DNA of 64,000 nt from Kaistella palustris DSM 21579 (lineage in GTDB: Bacteria; Bacteroidota; Bacteroidia; Flavobacteriales; Weeksellaceae). The notes beneath the pieces were generated by a model. That model was not told where the DNA came from, ran no database searches, and saw nothing but the letters and a program-made list of their open reading frames with translations. Location of the stretch: positions 297,919 through 361,918 of the forward strand of contig NZ_KE383813.1 in assembly GCF_000422265.1 (NCBI RefSeq), given 5' to 3'. How positions within the stretch are numbered: the first letter of the stretch is position 1; the number at the start of each line of letters is the position of its first letter. This document shows, one piece after another, positions 34,056-43,828 of this stretch. Made by a program: the position numbers and the translations under genes.

Positions 34056-36593
34056 TCAGGAACCCGACAAAGTCCGCTGCAGATATTTCGCGGTTTTGCT
34101 TTCTTTATTTTTGGCAACTGTTTCCGGAATACCTGCTGCAACGATCCTGCCGCCTTCATCGCCGGCGCCCGGTCCGATGTCGATTACCCAGTCGCTGCCG
34201 GCGATTACCTGCATATCATGTTCAACTACAACAACAGTATTACCTGCATCAACCAGCTTTTCAAGTTGCAAAACCAACTTTTCCACATCAAAAGGATGCA
34301 GACCGGTGGTAGGTTCATCCAGAATAAAAAGTGTATTTCCACGGCTGAGGCGTTGCAGTTCTGTAGCCAGTTTGATCCGTTGTGCCTCACCACCTGAGAG
34401 TTCTGTAGCAGGTTGGCCAAGGCGCAGATAGCCTAAACCTACCTCGAGTAAAACAGTTAACGCACGGAAAACTGCTACATCTTCCCGAAAAAATTCCGCG
34501 GCTTCTGCCACGGTCATTGCCAGGACATCTGCGATGTTTTTTCCGTTGTAGGTGACTTCCAGCGTTTTTGCATTGTAACGCGACCCGCCACAGACAGGGC
34601 ACGGCGCGTATACGCTCGGCAGGAAAAGCAATTCCACCATCACAAAACCCTGCCCTTCACAATTCGGGCAACGCCCCTTACCGACATTAAAAGAAAATCT
34701 GCCGGCATCGTATTTTCTGCTTTTCGCCAGTTTTGTGGAAGCGAAAATTTTCCGCACGTTATCGAAAAGGCCGGTGTAAGTCGCCAGGTTCGACCTTGGT
34801 GTTCGCCCGATGGGCTTTTGATCCACCTGAACCAACCTCTTAATATGTTCGGCACCTTCGGTAATTTCTCCTTGCGGTGCGGGCGTATTTTCCTGAGCCA
34901 AAAGGTCCTCGGTTTCAGTTTCTTCAGCCGGTACGTTTCCCAGATGTTCAGCAACCAGATCTACAAGGACCTGGCTTATTAACGTGCTTTTGCCGGAGCC
35001 GGAAACACCGGTGACGCTCGTAAGTACACCAAGCGGAAAATCTACGTTAAGGTCCTGAATATTATTATGTGTTACGTGACTTAAACGCAGCCATGCATTC
35101 GGTCTGCGCGCCTCCCGTCGGGATAACTCTTTATTATTAAAAAGATGCTCGCGCGTGCGGGAAGCTTTTATCTCTTGTAAACCTGCAGGCGGCCCACTGT
35201 ACAGAATTTTACCTCCACCTTCTCCCGCAGCCGGACCAACATCCACGATCCAGTCGGCATGGCGAATAACATCGAGCTCGTGCTCTACCACAAAAAGGGA
35301 ATTCCCTGCCGCCTTTAAACCATCAAGTGCAGTCAGCAAAGCTTCGGTATCAGCAGGATGAAGTCCCGCCGAAGGTTCATCTAAAACATAAACGACACCA
35401 AAAAGATTGCTCCGGACCTGTGTGGCAAGGCGAAGTCGCTGGTGCTCGCCAGGCGAAAGTGTAGGTGTAGTCCTGTCAAGCGAGAGATATCCTAAACCGA
35501 GTTCCAGTAACACCGAGAGCCGCGCCATAAGATCTTCGGCGATGCGCTGTGCTACAATGACTTTCTCTTCGTGGTTTTTTCCCAGTTTCTTCAGTTCGGG
35601 AGCAGTTCCGTTGCTGTATGGCAAAAAAACCGCACTAAGCCTTTTAAGCGGCAGCTGTGACATTTCGGCAATGTCAAATCCCGCAAAGGTGACCGACAGT
35701 GATTCCTGCCGCAACCTTTTACCGTGACAGACCGGACATTCGCTGCTGAGCATATATTTTGATACGCGCTTTTTCATCAGCGCACTTTGTGTATGGGCAA
35801 AAGTATGAAGTACATATTTCCTGGCACCCGTGAAAGTTCCCATATAACTGGGTTCCATCTTTCTTTTAATGGCTCTTTGTACCTGCTCGCGGTTGAAACC
35901 AGCATATACCGGCACCTGAGGTTTTTCGTCGGTAAAGAGGATCCAGTCGCGCTCTTTTTTAGGAAGGTCCTTCCATGGCACATCTACATCGTAACCAAGA
36001 GTCGTTAAAATATCGCGGAGGTTCTGCCCCTGCCAGGCGGTGGGCCAGGCTGCTATTGCGCGCTCTCGAATAGTAAGTGAATCATCGGGCACCATGCTTG
36101 CCTCCGTCACTTCATAAACCCGCCCTAACCCGTGACAGTGGGGACAGGCTCCTTCGGGTGTGTTTGGAGAGAAAGATTCCGCATACAACAGCGGTTGACC
36201 TACGGGATAATTGCCGGCCCGCGAATAAAGCATGCGCAACAAATTCGATAAAGTGGTTACTGAACCTACCGAAGATCTTGTAGTAGAAGAACCACGTTGC
36301 TGTTGCAGTGCGACCGCAGGAGGCAGACCTTCAATATCATCCACAAGCGGAATGGGCATCTGATGAAAAAGCCGCCGTGCGTAAGGTGAAACCGATTCCA
36401 GATAACGCCGCTGGGCTTCTGCATACAAAGTCCCGAAAGCCAATGATGATTTTCCGGAACCTGAAACGCCGGTAAAAACTACCAGCGCGTCACGTGGAAT
36501 TTCCAGGCTAACATTTTTCAGGTTGTTTTCGCGTGCGCCTTTAACACGAATAAAACCGTTTGATATCGGGGAATTATAAGTCTTTTTCTGCAT
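34056..36593 (-). CDS. UvrA-like ABC ATPase (UvrA2 class)
   Basis: An 845-residue UvrA paralogue, about 80 residues shorter than UvrA at 11794. It keeps both Walker A motifs ([14 protein letters not shown] and [13 protein letters not shown]), two signature/Walker B pairs ([10 protein letters not shown] - [10 protein letters not shown] and [11 protein letters not shown] - [10 protein letters not shown]), and zinc-type CxxC pairs (CPHCHG, CPVCHG, CPNCEG, CPVCGG). The first signature reads LSPGE rather than LSGGE. The shorter first half is consistent with loss of the UvrB-binding insertion, typical of UvrA2. Such proteins are linked to DNA damage or drug tolerance. Confidence 0.9.
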   Translation of the reverse strand: MQKKTYNSPISNGFIRVKGARENNLKNVSLEIPRDALVVFTGVSGSGKSSLAFGTLYAEAQRRYLESVSPYARRLFHQMPIPLVDDIEGLPPAVALQQQRGSSTTRSSVGSVTTLSNLLRMLYSRAGNYPVGQPLLYAESFSPNTPEGACPHCHGLGRVYEVTEASMVPDDSLTIRERAIAAWPTAWQGQNLRDILTTLGYDVDVPWKDLPKKERDWILFTDEKPQVPVYAGFNREQVQRAIKRKMEPSYMGTFTGARKYVLHTFAHTQSALMKKRVSKYMLSSECPVCHGKRLRQESLSVTFAGFDIAEMSQLPLKRLSAVFLPYSNGTAPELKKLGKNHEEKVIVAQRIAEDLMARLSVLLELGLGYLSLDRTTPTLSPGEHQRLRLATQVRSNLFGVVYVLDEPSAGLHPADTEALLTALDGLKAAGNSLFVVEHELDVIRHADWIVDVGPAAGEGGGKILYSGPPAGLQEIKASRTREHLFNNKELSRREARRPNAWLRLSHVTHNNIQDLNVDFPLGVLTSVTGVSGSGKSTLISQVLVDLVAEHLGNVPAEETETEDLLAQENTPAPQGEITEGAEHIKRLVQVDQKPIGRTPRSNLATYTGLFDNVRKIFASTKLAKSRKYDAGRFSFNVGKGRCPNCEGQGFVMVELLFLPSVYAPCPVCGGSRYNAKTLEVTYNGKNIADVLAMTVAEAAEFFREDVAVFRALTVLLEVGLGYLRLGQPATELSGGEAQRIKLATELQRLSRGNTLFILDEPTTGLHPFDVEKLVLQLEKLVDAGNTVVVVEHDMQVIAGSDWVIDIGPGAGDEGGRIVAAGIPETVAKNKESKTAKYLQRTLSGS

Positions 36594-36887
36594 GCAGCAA
36601 AATGTGCAAAAATGATGCCTTCCATCGCAAACAATGCGGTACGGGAAACAGTAGCAGAAAGCCCTAAAAAGTCATATACATTAATAAATACAGCCTGTGA
36701 ATATGGAAATTATTAAAGAAAAACAAGGCGATTCTACTTCTTAATCTGAATTCAAAACAGTAGTGATGTTAAAAAAACTTTGATATAAACTTAGGTCCAT
36801 TAAAAAGTAAACTCAGCAATTTTAATCAATCTAAAGGCCAGTATTTCCTTCTGCAAATTTACCGGAGCGTGATTCTTTTGTTGTCGG
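36594..36887. other. Intergenic region, nothing recognised
   Basis: A 294-bp gap between the UvrA2 gene and the channel gene, AT-rich, with no gene, RNA or convincing hairpin. Confidence 0.4.
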
Positions 36888-37970
36888 CTAATTTTCCTTT
36901 CCTATATAATTTTCAATTATTTTTGAACTTTCACCCTGCTCCGCCAGTTCAAGCAGAGTGCGGTTCACATCATAGGTCAGTTTACTTTCTTTCGGAAAAG
37001 CAAAACCGTAGCCCTGTTTATAATATTCGGCGGCGGCGATTCTAAAATCTTCTTTTGGGTGATTTTGCAGGTAGTACATTAATTGGGGCCGGTCATAAAC
37101 CACCGCGTCAACTTGACCATCGTGCAGCATCTCCATAGCTTTGGAAAGATTTTCAGCCGATTTGCGGGTAAGGCCATATTCCCTTAAAAAATCAACCGCG
37201 GGCGATCCTGCTACAGTGGCGACTTTTTTACCCTTGAGCTGTTCAATATTCTGCACGTCTACAGACTGAAAATTAGAAAGTGTAAGCACACTCGCTATGC
37301 CGGCCACCATCGACGTTGCCGAAATGATGGACACAATCATCCACGTTCCTGCGATGATTCGTCCAAGTAACGTAACGGGCGCTTTGTCGCCATATCCTGT
37401 GGTGCTCATGGTCACGATGGCGAGCCACATGCCGGTGCCGATTCCTTTTGCGGGTTCCGCAGGAAACTGTTCCGGAGATTCCTTTCGCTCAGCAAACCAC
37501 AACAAAGTTCCTACAATGGTGAGGATGACTAAAAAAATGCCGACTGCCAGGAGCAACTTAATACTGAACAGCAGTTTTATCATGCTCCAGACGCTGAACT
37601 CTCCCTTTTTATAGGCGATTGCCAAGCTTGACTGGTAAAAAGGCTGCGAAAACCGGAAGTTCTGCAATCTTTGAGAGTTAATGGTGACCGGTCCTGCAAC
37701 CATATCCACCTCGCCTCTTTTCAGGCCATCGAGTGCGAGATTGACATTGTCATACGTGTGGTAATTATAATTCCAGTTCAGGTCCTGGGCAATAGCATTC
37801 CAAAGAGCAGGCGAAATTCCCTGTGGCTGCGGATTTCCTTTCTCCATAATCACGAAGGGCGCAGTTCCTGCGATGCCGACGGTGAGGGTATCTGTTGAGG
37901 GCAGTTTCTGTGCTTTGATTAAAGTGGGAAGACAAACGGAAAATATAACAAAACAAAGAATATGGCGCAT
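36888..37970 (-). CDS. GluR0-like ligand-gated potassium channel (prokaryotic ionotropic glutamate receptor)
   Basis: A 360-residue membrane protein. A signal peptide (about 1-20) is followed by a periplasmic-binding-protein type 3 ligand domain split in two lobes (about 28-125 and 234-350), interrupted by a channel pore: membrane helix about 137-158, pore loop with the K+ selectivity filter TTGYGD at 190-195, and a second membrane helix about 204-226. This is the layout of prokaryotic GluR0. It should open a cation pathway on binding an amino acid, probably in the inner membrane. The ligand cannot be told. The gene is alone. Confidence 0.88.
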   Translation of the reverse strand: MRHILCFVIFSVCLPTLIKAQKLPSTDTLTVGIAGTAPFVIMEKGNPQPQGISPALWNAIAQDLNWNYNYHTYDNVNLALDGLKRGEVDMVAGPVTINSQRLQNFRFSQPFYQSSLAIAYKKGEFSVWSMIKLLFSIKLLLAVGIFLVILTIVGTLLWFAERKESPEQFPAEPAKGIGTGMWLAIVTMSTTGYGDKAPVTLLGRIIAGTWMIVSIISATSMVAGIASVLTLSNFQSVDVQNIEQLKGKKVATVAGSPAVDFLREYGLTRKSAENLSKAMEMLHDGQVDAVVYDRPQLMYYLQNHPKEDFRIAAAEYYKQGYGFAFPKESKLTYDVNRTLLELAEQGESSKIIENYIGKEN

Positions 37971-38047
37971 CGGGAATATTTTAAAATTAACTGCGCCTCA
38001 ATTTAATAAAAAAATAAAAACCGCCCGTAAGTGCAAAAAGTCACAAA

Positions 38048-38078
38048 TAAAAAATCCCCAAACCTTTCGGTTGGGGAT
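38048..38078 (-). terminator. Terminator of tRNA-Ser
   Basis: Minus strand: ATCCCCAACC - GAAA - GGTTTGGGGAT followed by a T run, directly after the tRNA 3' end. Confidence 0.8.
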
Positions 38079-38083
38079 ATTAG

Positions 38084-38168
38084 CGGAGGAATAGGGATTC
38101 GAACCCCAGGACCTGTTACAGTCAACAGTTTTCAAGACTGCCGCAATCGACCACTCTGCCATTCCTCC
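38084..38168 (-). tRNA. tRNA-Ser (anticodon TGA)
   Basis: Acceptor GGAGGAA / TTCCTCC, anticodon loop CTTGAAA within GCAGT/ACTGT-type stem giving anticodon TGA, a long variable arm as expected for class II tRNAs, and T-loop TTCGAAT. Discriminator G; CCA is not encoded. It reads UCA and related serine codons. Confidence 0.95.
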
Positions 38169-38277
38169 TTAGAAAAATGATCTCTCATTTTTCAGTGGTG
38201 CAAATATAAAAAGCTTTTCTACACTGACCAAATAATATTTGCAAAAATAATTTAACCGCTTCACAATCAGCCGTAAA

Positions 38278-38646
38278 TTAATTCTTTGCCATCTGCAAAC
38301 CCACATAAACCGCCGCAAAACCTACAATAATGCTTAGAAATACGTACAAAAACAGCATGCCGTAATTGCCGGCCTGCCATAGCGAAAGGTTTTCTGCAGA
38401 AAATGTTGAAAAGGTGGTAAAACCGCCACAAAATCCGGTGATCAAAAGAAAGCGAAAATAATTATCGGCCCGAAGATAATAAGATGTTAACCATCCGATC
38501 AGGAAACAACCTATAATATTCACCACAAAAGTTCCCAGCGGGAAATTTTGAACATTCGCCAACTTCTGGGTATAATTGGAGACCAGGAAACGCAGAACGC
38601 TGCCCGCACCACCGCCCAGAAATATGTAGAACAGATTTTTTATCAT
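38278..38646 (-). CDS. crcB: Fluoride efflux channel CrcB/Fluc
   Basis: A 122-residue membrane protein with four hydrophobic helices, normal for Fluc. Signature segments are GGGAGSVLRFLVSNYT, PLGTFVVNIIGCFLIG (the Asn of the pore), TGFCGGFTTFSTFSAE (phenylalanine box) and the final helix. It dimerises to expel fluoride. I searched the roughly 100 bp upstream for a fluoride riboswitch fold and found none. Confidence 0.92.
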   Translation of the reverse strand: MIKNLFYIFLGGGAGSVLRFLVSNYTQKLANVQNFPLGTFVVNIIGCFLIGWLTSYYLRADNYFRFLLITGFCGGFTTFSTFSAENLSLWQAGNYGMLFLYVFLSIIVGFAAVYVGLQMAKN

Positions 38647-38749
38647 TAAAAACTGTAAATTCTGTTATTAATTTTCAAGGGAATATCAGAAATATTTAGG
38701 TTGTCAAAAATGTTTTATTAAACATTGAACATTCAAAATATATTTTAAA

Positions 38750-39691
38750 CTAATCCAGTTCCGCCAGATATTTCTCTGCATCCATGGCAGCCATACAGCC
38801 ACTCCCCGCTGCAGTAATCGCCTGTCTGTAAATATGATCCTGCACGTCGCCGGCGGCAAATACGCCCGGAAGATTGGTGCGCGTGGTACCGGGTTCGGTC
38901 ACAATATAGCCGTTTTCATCCAGCGTGATCTGACCTTTAAAAATATCCGTGTTGGGCTTATGTCCAATGGCGATAAAAATTCCGTGAACAGCGATGGTAG
39001 ACTTTTCCTGCGTAAGGTTATTAATAACAACCGCTCTCTCAACCAACGAATTTTCGCCTTCAATACCGATCAGTTCGTGATTGAATCTCACTTCAATATT
39101 CGGCGTGGTGTTTACGCGGTGCATCATTGCTTTCGAAGCGCGGAAGTGATCTTTCCGTACAAGAAGTGTTACTTTATTGGTGAGTTTCGCGAGATAAGTT
39201 GCCTCCTCTGCCGCGGTATCACCGGCTCCTACCACAACCACGTCTTTCCCTTTATAGAAAAAACCGTCGCAGGTCGCACATGCCGACACGCCTCCACCGG
39301 AATATTTTTTCTCATCATCCAACCCTAAATACTTGGCAGTTGCGCCGGTTGAAATAATGACAGATTTAGCTAAAATTTCTTTATTACCCGCCCAGAGCTT
39401 GTGCACACCGCCTACTTCCTGCGAAAACTCAGCTTTGGTGATCATTTCATAAAGTACTTTGGTCTCGAAACGTTCAGCCTGTTTTTGCAGGTCCATCATC
39501 ATTTCCGGCCCGGTGATTCCTTCCGGATAACCGGGAAAATTATCGACTTCTGTAGTCGTAGTCAACTGTCCGCCGGGTTCAAGGCCCGTATAAAGTACAG
39601 GTTTCAGATCCGCACGGGCAGCGTAAATTGCCGCCGTAAAGCCAGACGGTCCCGAACCCACGATCACACATTCTAAAATATTTTCTTCCAT
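38750..39691 (-). CDS. trxB: Thioredoxin-disulfide reductase
   Basis: A 313-residue flavoenzyme of standard bacterial length. FAD-binding GSGPSG at 12-17, redox-active C138-A-T-C141 in the SACATCDGFFY segment, NADPH-binding GAGDTAAEEA, and the C-terminal FAD motif GVFAAGDVQD are all present. It reduces thioredoxin with NADPH in the cytoplasm. It is a single gene, 150 bp from holA. Confidence 0.97.
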   Translation of the reverse strand: MEENILECVIVGSGPSGFTAAIYAARADLKPVLYTGLEPGGQLTTTTEVDNFPGYPEGITGPEMMMDLQKQAERFETKVLYEMITKAEFSQEVGGVHKLWAGNKEILAKSVIISTGATAKYLGLDDEKKYSGGGVSACATCDGFFYKGKDVVVVGAGDTAAEEATYLAKLTNKVTLLVRKDHFRASKAMMHRVNTTPNIEVRFNHELIGIEGENSLVERAVVINNLTQEKSTIAVHGIFIAIGHKPNTDIFKGQITLDENGYIVTEPGTTRTNLPGVFAAGDVQDHIYRQAITAAGSGCMAAMDAEKYLAELD

Positions 39692-39841
39692 TAAATAAGG
39701 TTGAGGTTGATTTTCAGTTTAAGGCCTCAAAAATCGGGATTTATTTTAAGGTGGCGAAGTTTTGGCCGATTAAATTTGTCAATCGCGGTATTTCGGAAAT
39801 TTACTGCAATTTGTTTTTTTGACAATTACTTCTTAAAACCT

Positions 39842-40879
39842 CTACAGCTTCACCTTATATTGATCCACGTGCAGGATTTTATATACCATTTCTTTCAGCA
39901 GTTCACCATCAGACATATTCACCGCGCCAAGTCCTTTCTTTTTCAGGTCCATTTCGCGCAGTATAGAAATGATTCTGGTCGCATGTTTGAGCGAATATTT
40001 TCTGACAGCTGCGGCAGCATCAATATTCTGATAATAGTTTAGCCCCAGTTCCTGCTGAATCAGCTGCGGATTTTTACCCGCCATCGTATGATACATGATC
40101 AGATTTGAAAAAAAGCTGTAGAAATTCCCCATGATCATTTCAAAAGGATTCTGTTTGGGATTTTTACCTAAATAATATGCTACACGGAAAGCATTTTCCG
40201 CATCTTTTCTGGCCACAGCTTTGGTAAGTTCGAAAATATTGAAGTCCTTGCTGATCCCGATATGCATTTCGATCATTTTTTCGTCAAGGAGTTCACCATC
40301 TTTCAGGATGATCTTCAGTTTTTGAAGTTCATTGGAAATACGGGAAAGATCGGAGCCCAGATATTGCGACAGTAAGGTAGAAATATGGGGTTTACTTTGC
40401 AGACCGAGGCGCTTCAACTCTTTATCGATCCAGGGTGCGATTGCATTTTCTTTGATTTTCTCCGTCAGGAAAAGCATTTTGTTTTTAAAAAGTGTTTTTG
40501 CGAAACTCTTGCGCGAATCAATTTTCTTATACTTGTGCGCGATGACCAAAAGCGTAGATTCTACAGGATTTTCCGCGTAAACCTTCAAAGCTTCTGCTTC
40601 TTTTTCAGTGAGTTTTATTTCCTGCGCTTCCTTTAAAATAATGACCTGCATGTCGCCCATCATGGGGAACTGCCGCGCAAGGGAAAGAACTTCACTGTAG
40701 GTCGTATCTTTCCCGTAAACCATAGTTTGATTAAATGCTTTCTCATCTTCAGACAGATAGTCATTTTCAAAAGACTTTAAAGCAACATCCATAAAATACG
40801 GTTCTTCACCATGAAAAAAATAAATAGGTAAAAGCTCTTTATTTTTAATATTTTTGAGGATTAAATCTAATTCTTTCAT
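39842..40879 (-). CDS. holA: DNA polymerase III delta subunit
   Basis: A 345-residue clamp-loader delta subunit, with the typical N-terminal LPIYFFHGEEPYFMD (residues 17-31), AAA-like middle region and C-terminal helical collar (GLGAVNMSDGELLKEMVYKILH). It binds and opens the beta clamp encoded by dnaN in this window. Its ATG is only 2 bp from that of the divergent HsdR_N-like gene, so each promoter must lie inside the other gene; TATCTTTG on the minus strand near 40937-40944 is a candidate for holA. Confidence 0.9.
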   Translation of the reverse strand: MKELDLILKNIKNKELLPIYFFHGEEPYFMDVALKSFENDYLSEDEKAFNQTMVYGKDTTYSEVLSLARQFPMMGDMQVIILKEAQEIKLTEKEAEALKVYAENPVESTLLVIAHKYKKIDSRKSFAKTLFKNKMLFLTEKIKENAIAPWIDKELKRLGLQSKPHISTLLSQYLGSDLSRISNELQKLKIILKDGELLDEKMIEMHIGISKDFNIFELTKAVARKDAENAFRVAYYLGKNPKQNPFEMIMGNFYSFFSNLIMYHTMAGKNPQLIQQELGLNYYQNIDAAAAVRKYSLKHATRIISILREMDLKKKGLGAVNMSDGELLKEMVYKILHVDQYKVKL

Positions 40880-40881
40880 AA

Positions 40882-41316
40882 ATGCAGCTTCCGAAACTTA
40901 ATTTTGAGGACCGGTTTGATTTCCAAATCAGGAGAGACAAAGATAAGTTTTTTATTTATGACCTGGTCCGCAAAGCGTGGCTGCAACTCACGCCCGAAGA
41001 ATGGGTAAGGCAGCACTGGGTACACTTTTACCACATCAAACAGGGCCGCAATCTTTCGTCACTTATCCTCGAAAAAAAACTGATCCTGAACGGAACCACG
41101 AAACGCATCGATCTCATTGTCACCGAAAAAACTGTGCCTGTAATTCTGGTCGAATGCAAAGCGCCACACATAAAGCTCAGCGAAAAAACCTTTGAGCAGA
41201 CCGCGCGGTATAACTCTGTGTTGGGTGCAGGAGAAATAATTCTGAGCAACGGTTTGCAGCATATTTTTGCGAAGTTTAACGGGGAGCAATATGCTTTTTT
41301 ACCTTTTGAAGCGTAA
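40882..41316 (+). CDS. HsdR N-terminal-like nuclease-fold protein
   Basis: A 144-residue protein resembling the type I restriction enzyme R-subunit N-terminal domain (PD-(D/E)xK fold). The catalytic pattern is ...RIDLIVTEKTVPVILVECKAP: Asp, then E-x-K after about 15 residues, with a QTARYNS motif-like helix after it. The motor domains of HsdR are absent, and no hsdM or hsdS is nearby, so this is a small stand-alone protein common next to holA in Bacteroidota, role unknown. A TATTTTTG box inside holA (about 40849-40856) may be its promoter. NhaC follows 9 bp later. Confidence 0.82.
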   Translation: MQLPKLNFEDRFDFQIRRDKDKFFIYDLVRKAWLQLTPEEWVRQHWVHFYHIKQGRNLSSLILEKKLILNGTTKRIDLIVTEKTVPVILVECKAPHIKLSEKTFEQTARYNSVLGAGEIILSNGLQHIFAKFNGEQYAFLPFEA

Positions 41317-41325
41317 TTTTGCGGC

Positions 41326-42636
41326 ATGATAAAAAACGAAGGCTCTATCATTTCGGTTTTACCTCTGCTTTGTTTTGTGGGTGTTTTTCTGGGTTTTGGG
41401 ATTTATACCGCTGATTTCTATGCACTACCCTCGCCGATTGCCGCACTGATCGGAATTGTATCTGCATTTGTATTTTTAAAAGGTTCCATTAACCAGAAGA
41501 CCGACACTTTCCTTAAAGGTTGTGGTGACGGTAAAATACTGACTATGTGCATCATATACCTTCTCGCAGGAGCCTTCGCCACAGTCTCTAAAGCGACGGG
41601 AAGTGTAGATACCATTGTAAATTTAGGTCTGAATTATATTTCTGCCGCGTATTTCCCCGTGGGCGTTTTTGTAATTGCCTCTTTCCTTTCTTTTGCGTCG
41701 GGAACTTCCGTGGGTTCTATTGTAACTTTGGGACCGATCGTGATAGACCTGGCAGAAAAAAGTGGTTCGCCGCTCGGATTAATGGGCGCTGCTTTGCTGT
41801 CCGGCGCTATGTTTGGCGACAACCTTTCGGTCATTTCCGATACTACAATTGCAGCAACGCAAAGTTTGGGCTGCGAGATGAAGGATAAGTTTAAAGCCAA
41901 TTTCCGCCTCGCTTTACCCGCGGCACTTATTGCTGTCATCATTTTACTTTATATCGGTTTTACGGCGGATACATCTGCCGTGGTTCCTGAAAAAAATGAA
42001 TTCAACCTTCTGCTGATTCTTCCCTATTTACTCGTTATCGCACTTTCTATTATTGGGATTAATGTTTTTATAGTGCTGTTTTCGGGCTTACTTTTTGCCG
42101 GGATTTTGGGTGTTGCTACGGGAACTTTTGGCCTGATGGATTTTGCACTTAACACTTATGAAGGTTTTACTGAGATGACGGAAATATTTCTGCTCTCACT
42201 TCTCACAGGGGGTTTGGCGGCATTAGTAGAAAAAGCCGGCGGCATCAGTTTTCTGTTAAGGAACATCAGTAAAGTCATTAAATCAAAAAGATCTGCCTTA
42301 CTTGGCATTGGTGGATTGGTGACGGTGGCCAACTTTTGTGTGGCAAACAATACAATTGCAATATTGATATCCGGCAAAGTCGCGAGAGAGATTACCCACA
42401 AGTATAGTTTAAAACCCCAGGAAAGCGCTTCTATACTTGATATTTTTGCGTGTTACGTGCAGGGAATTATTCCGTACGGCGCGCAGATCCTGCTTTTAAT
42501 TTCGCTGAGTCACTTCAAAATCGGTTATGTCGATCTGGTGCAGAATGCATTTTATCTGCATCTTCTGTTAGCCGTGACGCTGATCTCCTTGTTATTTGGT
42601 AAAAAAGCGCGGGCAAATACTGTTAATAACAATTAA
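41326..42636 (+). CDS. NhaC-family Na+/H+ antiporter
   Basis: A 436-residue polytopic membrane protein with about 11 hydrophobic helices. The pattern SFASGTSVGSIVTLGPI, GAMFGDNLSVISDTTIAATQ and NFCVANNTIAILISGKVAREI matches the NhaC family, whose conserved Asp and Asn residues lie in these helices. It may exchange Na+ for protons or transport a small organic acid; members also include arginine and malate/lactate antiporters. It is tightly linked to the genes on both sides (9 bp and 0 bp). Confidence 0.88.
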   Translation: MIKNEGSIISVLPLLCFVGVFLGFGIYTADFYALPSPIAALIGIVSAFVFLKGSINQKTDTFLKGCGDGKILTMCIIYLLAGAFATVSKATGSVDTIVNLGLNYISAAYFPVGVFVIASFLSFASGTSVGSIVTLGPIVIDLAEKSGSPLGLMGAALLSGAMFGDNLSVISDTTIAATQSLGCEMKDKFKANFRLALPAALIAVIILLYIGFTADTSAVVPEKNEFNLLLILPYLLVIALSIIGINVFIVLFSGLLFAGILGVATGTFGLMDFALNTYEGFTEMTEIFLLSLLTGGLAALVEKAGGISFLLRNISKVIKSKRSALLGIGGLVTVANFCVANNTIAILISGKVAREITHKYSLKPQESASILDIFACYVQGIIPYGAQILLLISLSHFKIGYVDLVQNAFYLHLLLAVTLISLLFGKKARANTVNNN

Positions 42637-43248
42637 ATGGCAATAAAAAATATTATTTTCGATTTTGGCGGTGTAGTGATGGATTGGAATCCGCGTTACT
42701 TCTATAAAGATTATTTTAAGAATGATGAAAAGATGGAATATTTTCTCGGAAATATCGCCACCGATGAATGGAATGCGGAACAGGACCGCGGCAGAAGTCT
42801 CGCCGAAGGTACAGAAATTCAAATAGCGAAGCACCCGGAATGGGAAAACGAGATCCGTGCATATTATGACAACTGGACAGCCATGCTGAAAACTGATATT
42901 CCGCATAATGTAAAAGTCCTGCGTAAGCTCGAAAACTCGGGTTACCAACTTTTCGGTCTGACGAACTGGTCGGCGGAAACTTTTCCACATGCGCTCAGCA
43001 ATTACGACTTTTTTAAAATCTTTAAAGGAAAGATTGTGGTTTCAGGCACCGAAAAGCTCATTAAGCCAAACCGCGAAATTTGGGAACTGCTTTTGACCCG
43101 ATATCAAATAAAAGCCGAAGAATCTGTTTTTATCGATGACAACCAAAAGAATATTGAAACTGCGGAAAAACTGGGATTTATCTGCATTCACATAAAAGAA
43201 AACACTGATCTAGGAACTGAACTAAAGAATCTTGGAATAGAATTTTAG
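42637..43248 (+). CDS. HAD family hydrolase (YihX-like phosphatase)
   Basis: A 203-residue HAD-superfamily subfamily IA enzyme. The nucleophile is in IIFDFGGVVMDW (D9), motif II in LFGLTNWS, the Lys in KLIKPNREIWE, and motif IV is FIDDNQKNIETA. It has the four-helix cap expected between motif I and II. It probably dephosphorylates a small sugar phosphate. It begins at the base after the nhaC stop codon, so translation is likely coupled. Confidence 0.92.
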   Translation: MAIKNIIFDFGGVVMDWNPRYFYKDYFKNDEKMEYFLGNIATDEWNAEQDRGRSLAEGTEIQIAKHPEWENEIRAYYDNWTAMLKTDIPHNVKVLRKLENSGYQLFGLTNWSAETFPHALSNYDFFKIFKGKIVVSGTEKLIKPNREIWELLLTRYQIKAEESVFIDDNQKNIETAEKLGFICIHIKENTDLGTELKNLGIEF

Positions 43249-43318
43249 TCGGCACGCAAGATTCAGGAGAACGTAGATTTCCTGATCGTTAAAGTAAAGG
43301 AAAACCAGAAAAACGGGC

Positions 43319-43678
43319 TTACTCTTCCCTGTTCACCAGATCCATTGAAAAAGCCGGCAGACAAATGGCCATATAATCGCAGGGTTCTGCAAATGGATTG
43401 CTGTAGCGCACCCGGGCACCTTTTTGGATGAGAATGCTTTGACCGGTTTCTAAAACGACGGTTTCGCCATCGATCTCAAACTGTTTTTTTCCCTTAATGA
43501 TATACGTAAATTCATCGAAGTCGGGCGTCTGAAAAGGTTCGCTCCAGTTCGGCAGCGCCACCATGTGTGCAATTGAAATCTGTGAGTTTCCGGTAGAATT
43601 TCCCCAGATCTCCTCAATGAGTTTCCCGTCGGTTGTAGGTACGGTGAACGGTGATTTTTGAATTTTATATTTTGGCAT
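43319..43678 (-). CDS. Cupin domain protein
   Basis: A 119-residue single-cupin protein. The barrel strands are visible (DEFTYIIKGKKQFEIDGETVVLETGQSILIQKGARVRYSNP), with the two cupin motifs, although the usual metal-binding histidines of motif 1 are partly replaced (the segment reads WSEPFQTPDFDEF). It may bind a ligand rather than catalyse. Convergent with the HAD gene. Confidence 0.78.
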   Translation of the reverse strand: MPKYKIQKSPFTVPTTDGKLIEEIWGNSTGNSQISIAHMVALPNWSEPFQTPDFDEFTYIIKGKKQFEIDGETVVLETGQSILIQKGARVRYSNPFAEPCDYMAICLPAFSMDLVNREE

Positions 43679-43828
43679 AACTGAATTTTTAGCGGTAAAT
43701 CAAAATTACAAATTTAATCACGGCTGAAAAACAAAGCACGGTGGATGAATATCATTTGGAAAATCTATGAACTTAAGGCCAAATATCCTGCGTTTTATCT
43801 GTAAATTTAACCTTTAAACAACACGATT

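Noticed and set aside
38647-38749. Fluoride riboswitch upstream of crcB
   Set aside because: I could not find the conserved GGCGAUGG-like start and pseudoknot partners in the short AT-rich region.
40882-41316. Type I restriction-modification locus
   Set aside because: Only the N-terminal nuclease-like domain is present; no hsdM, hsdS or motor domains.
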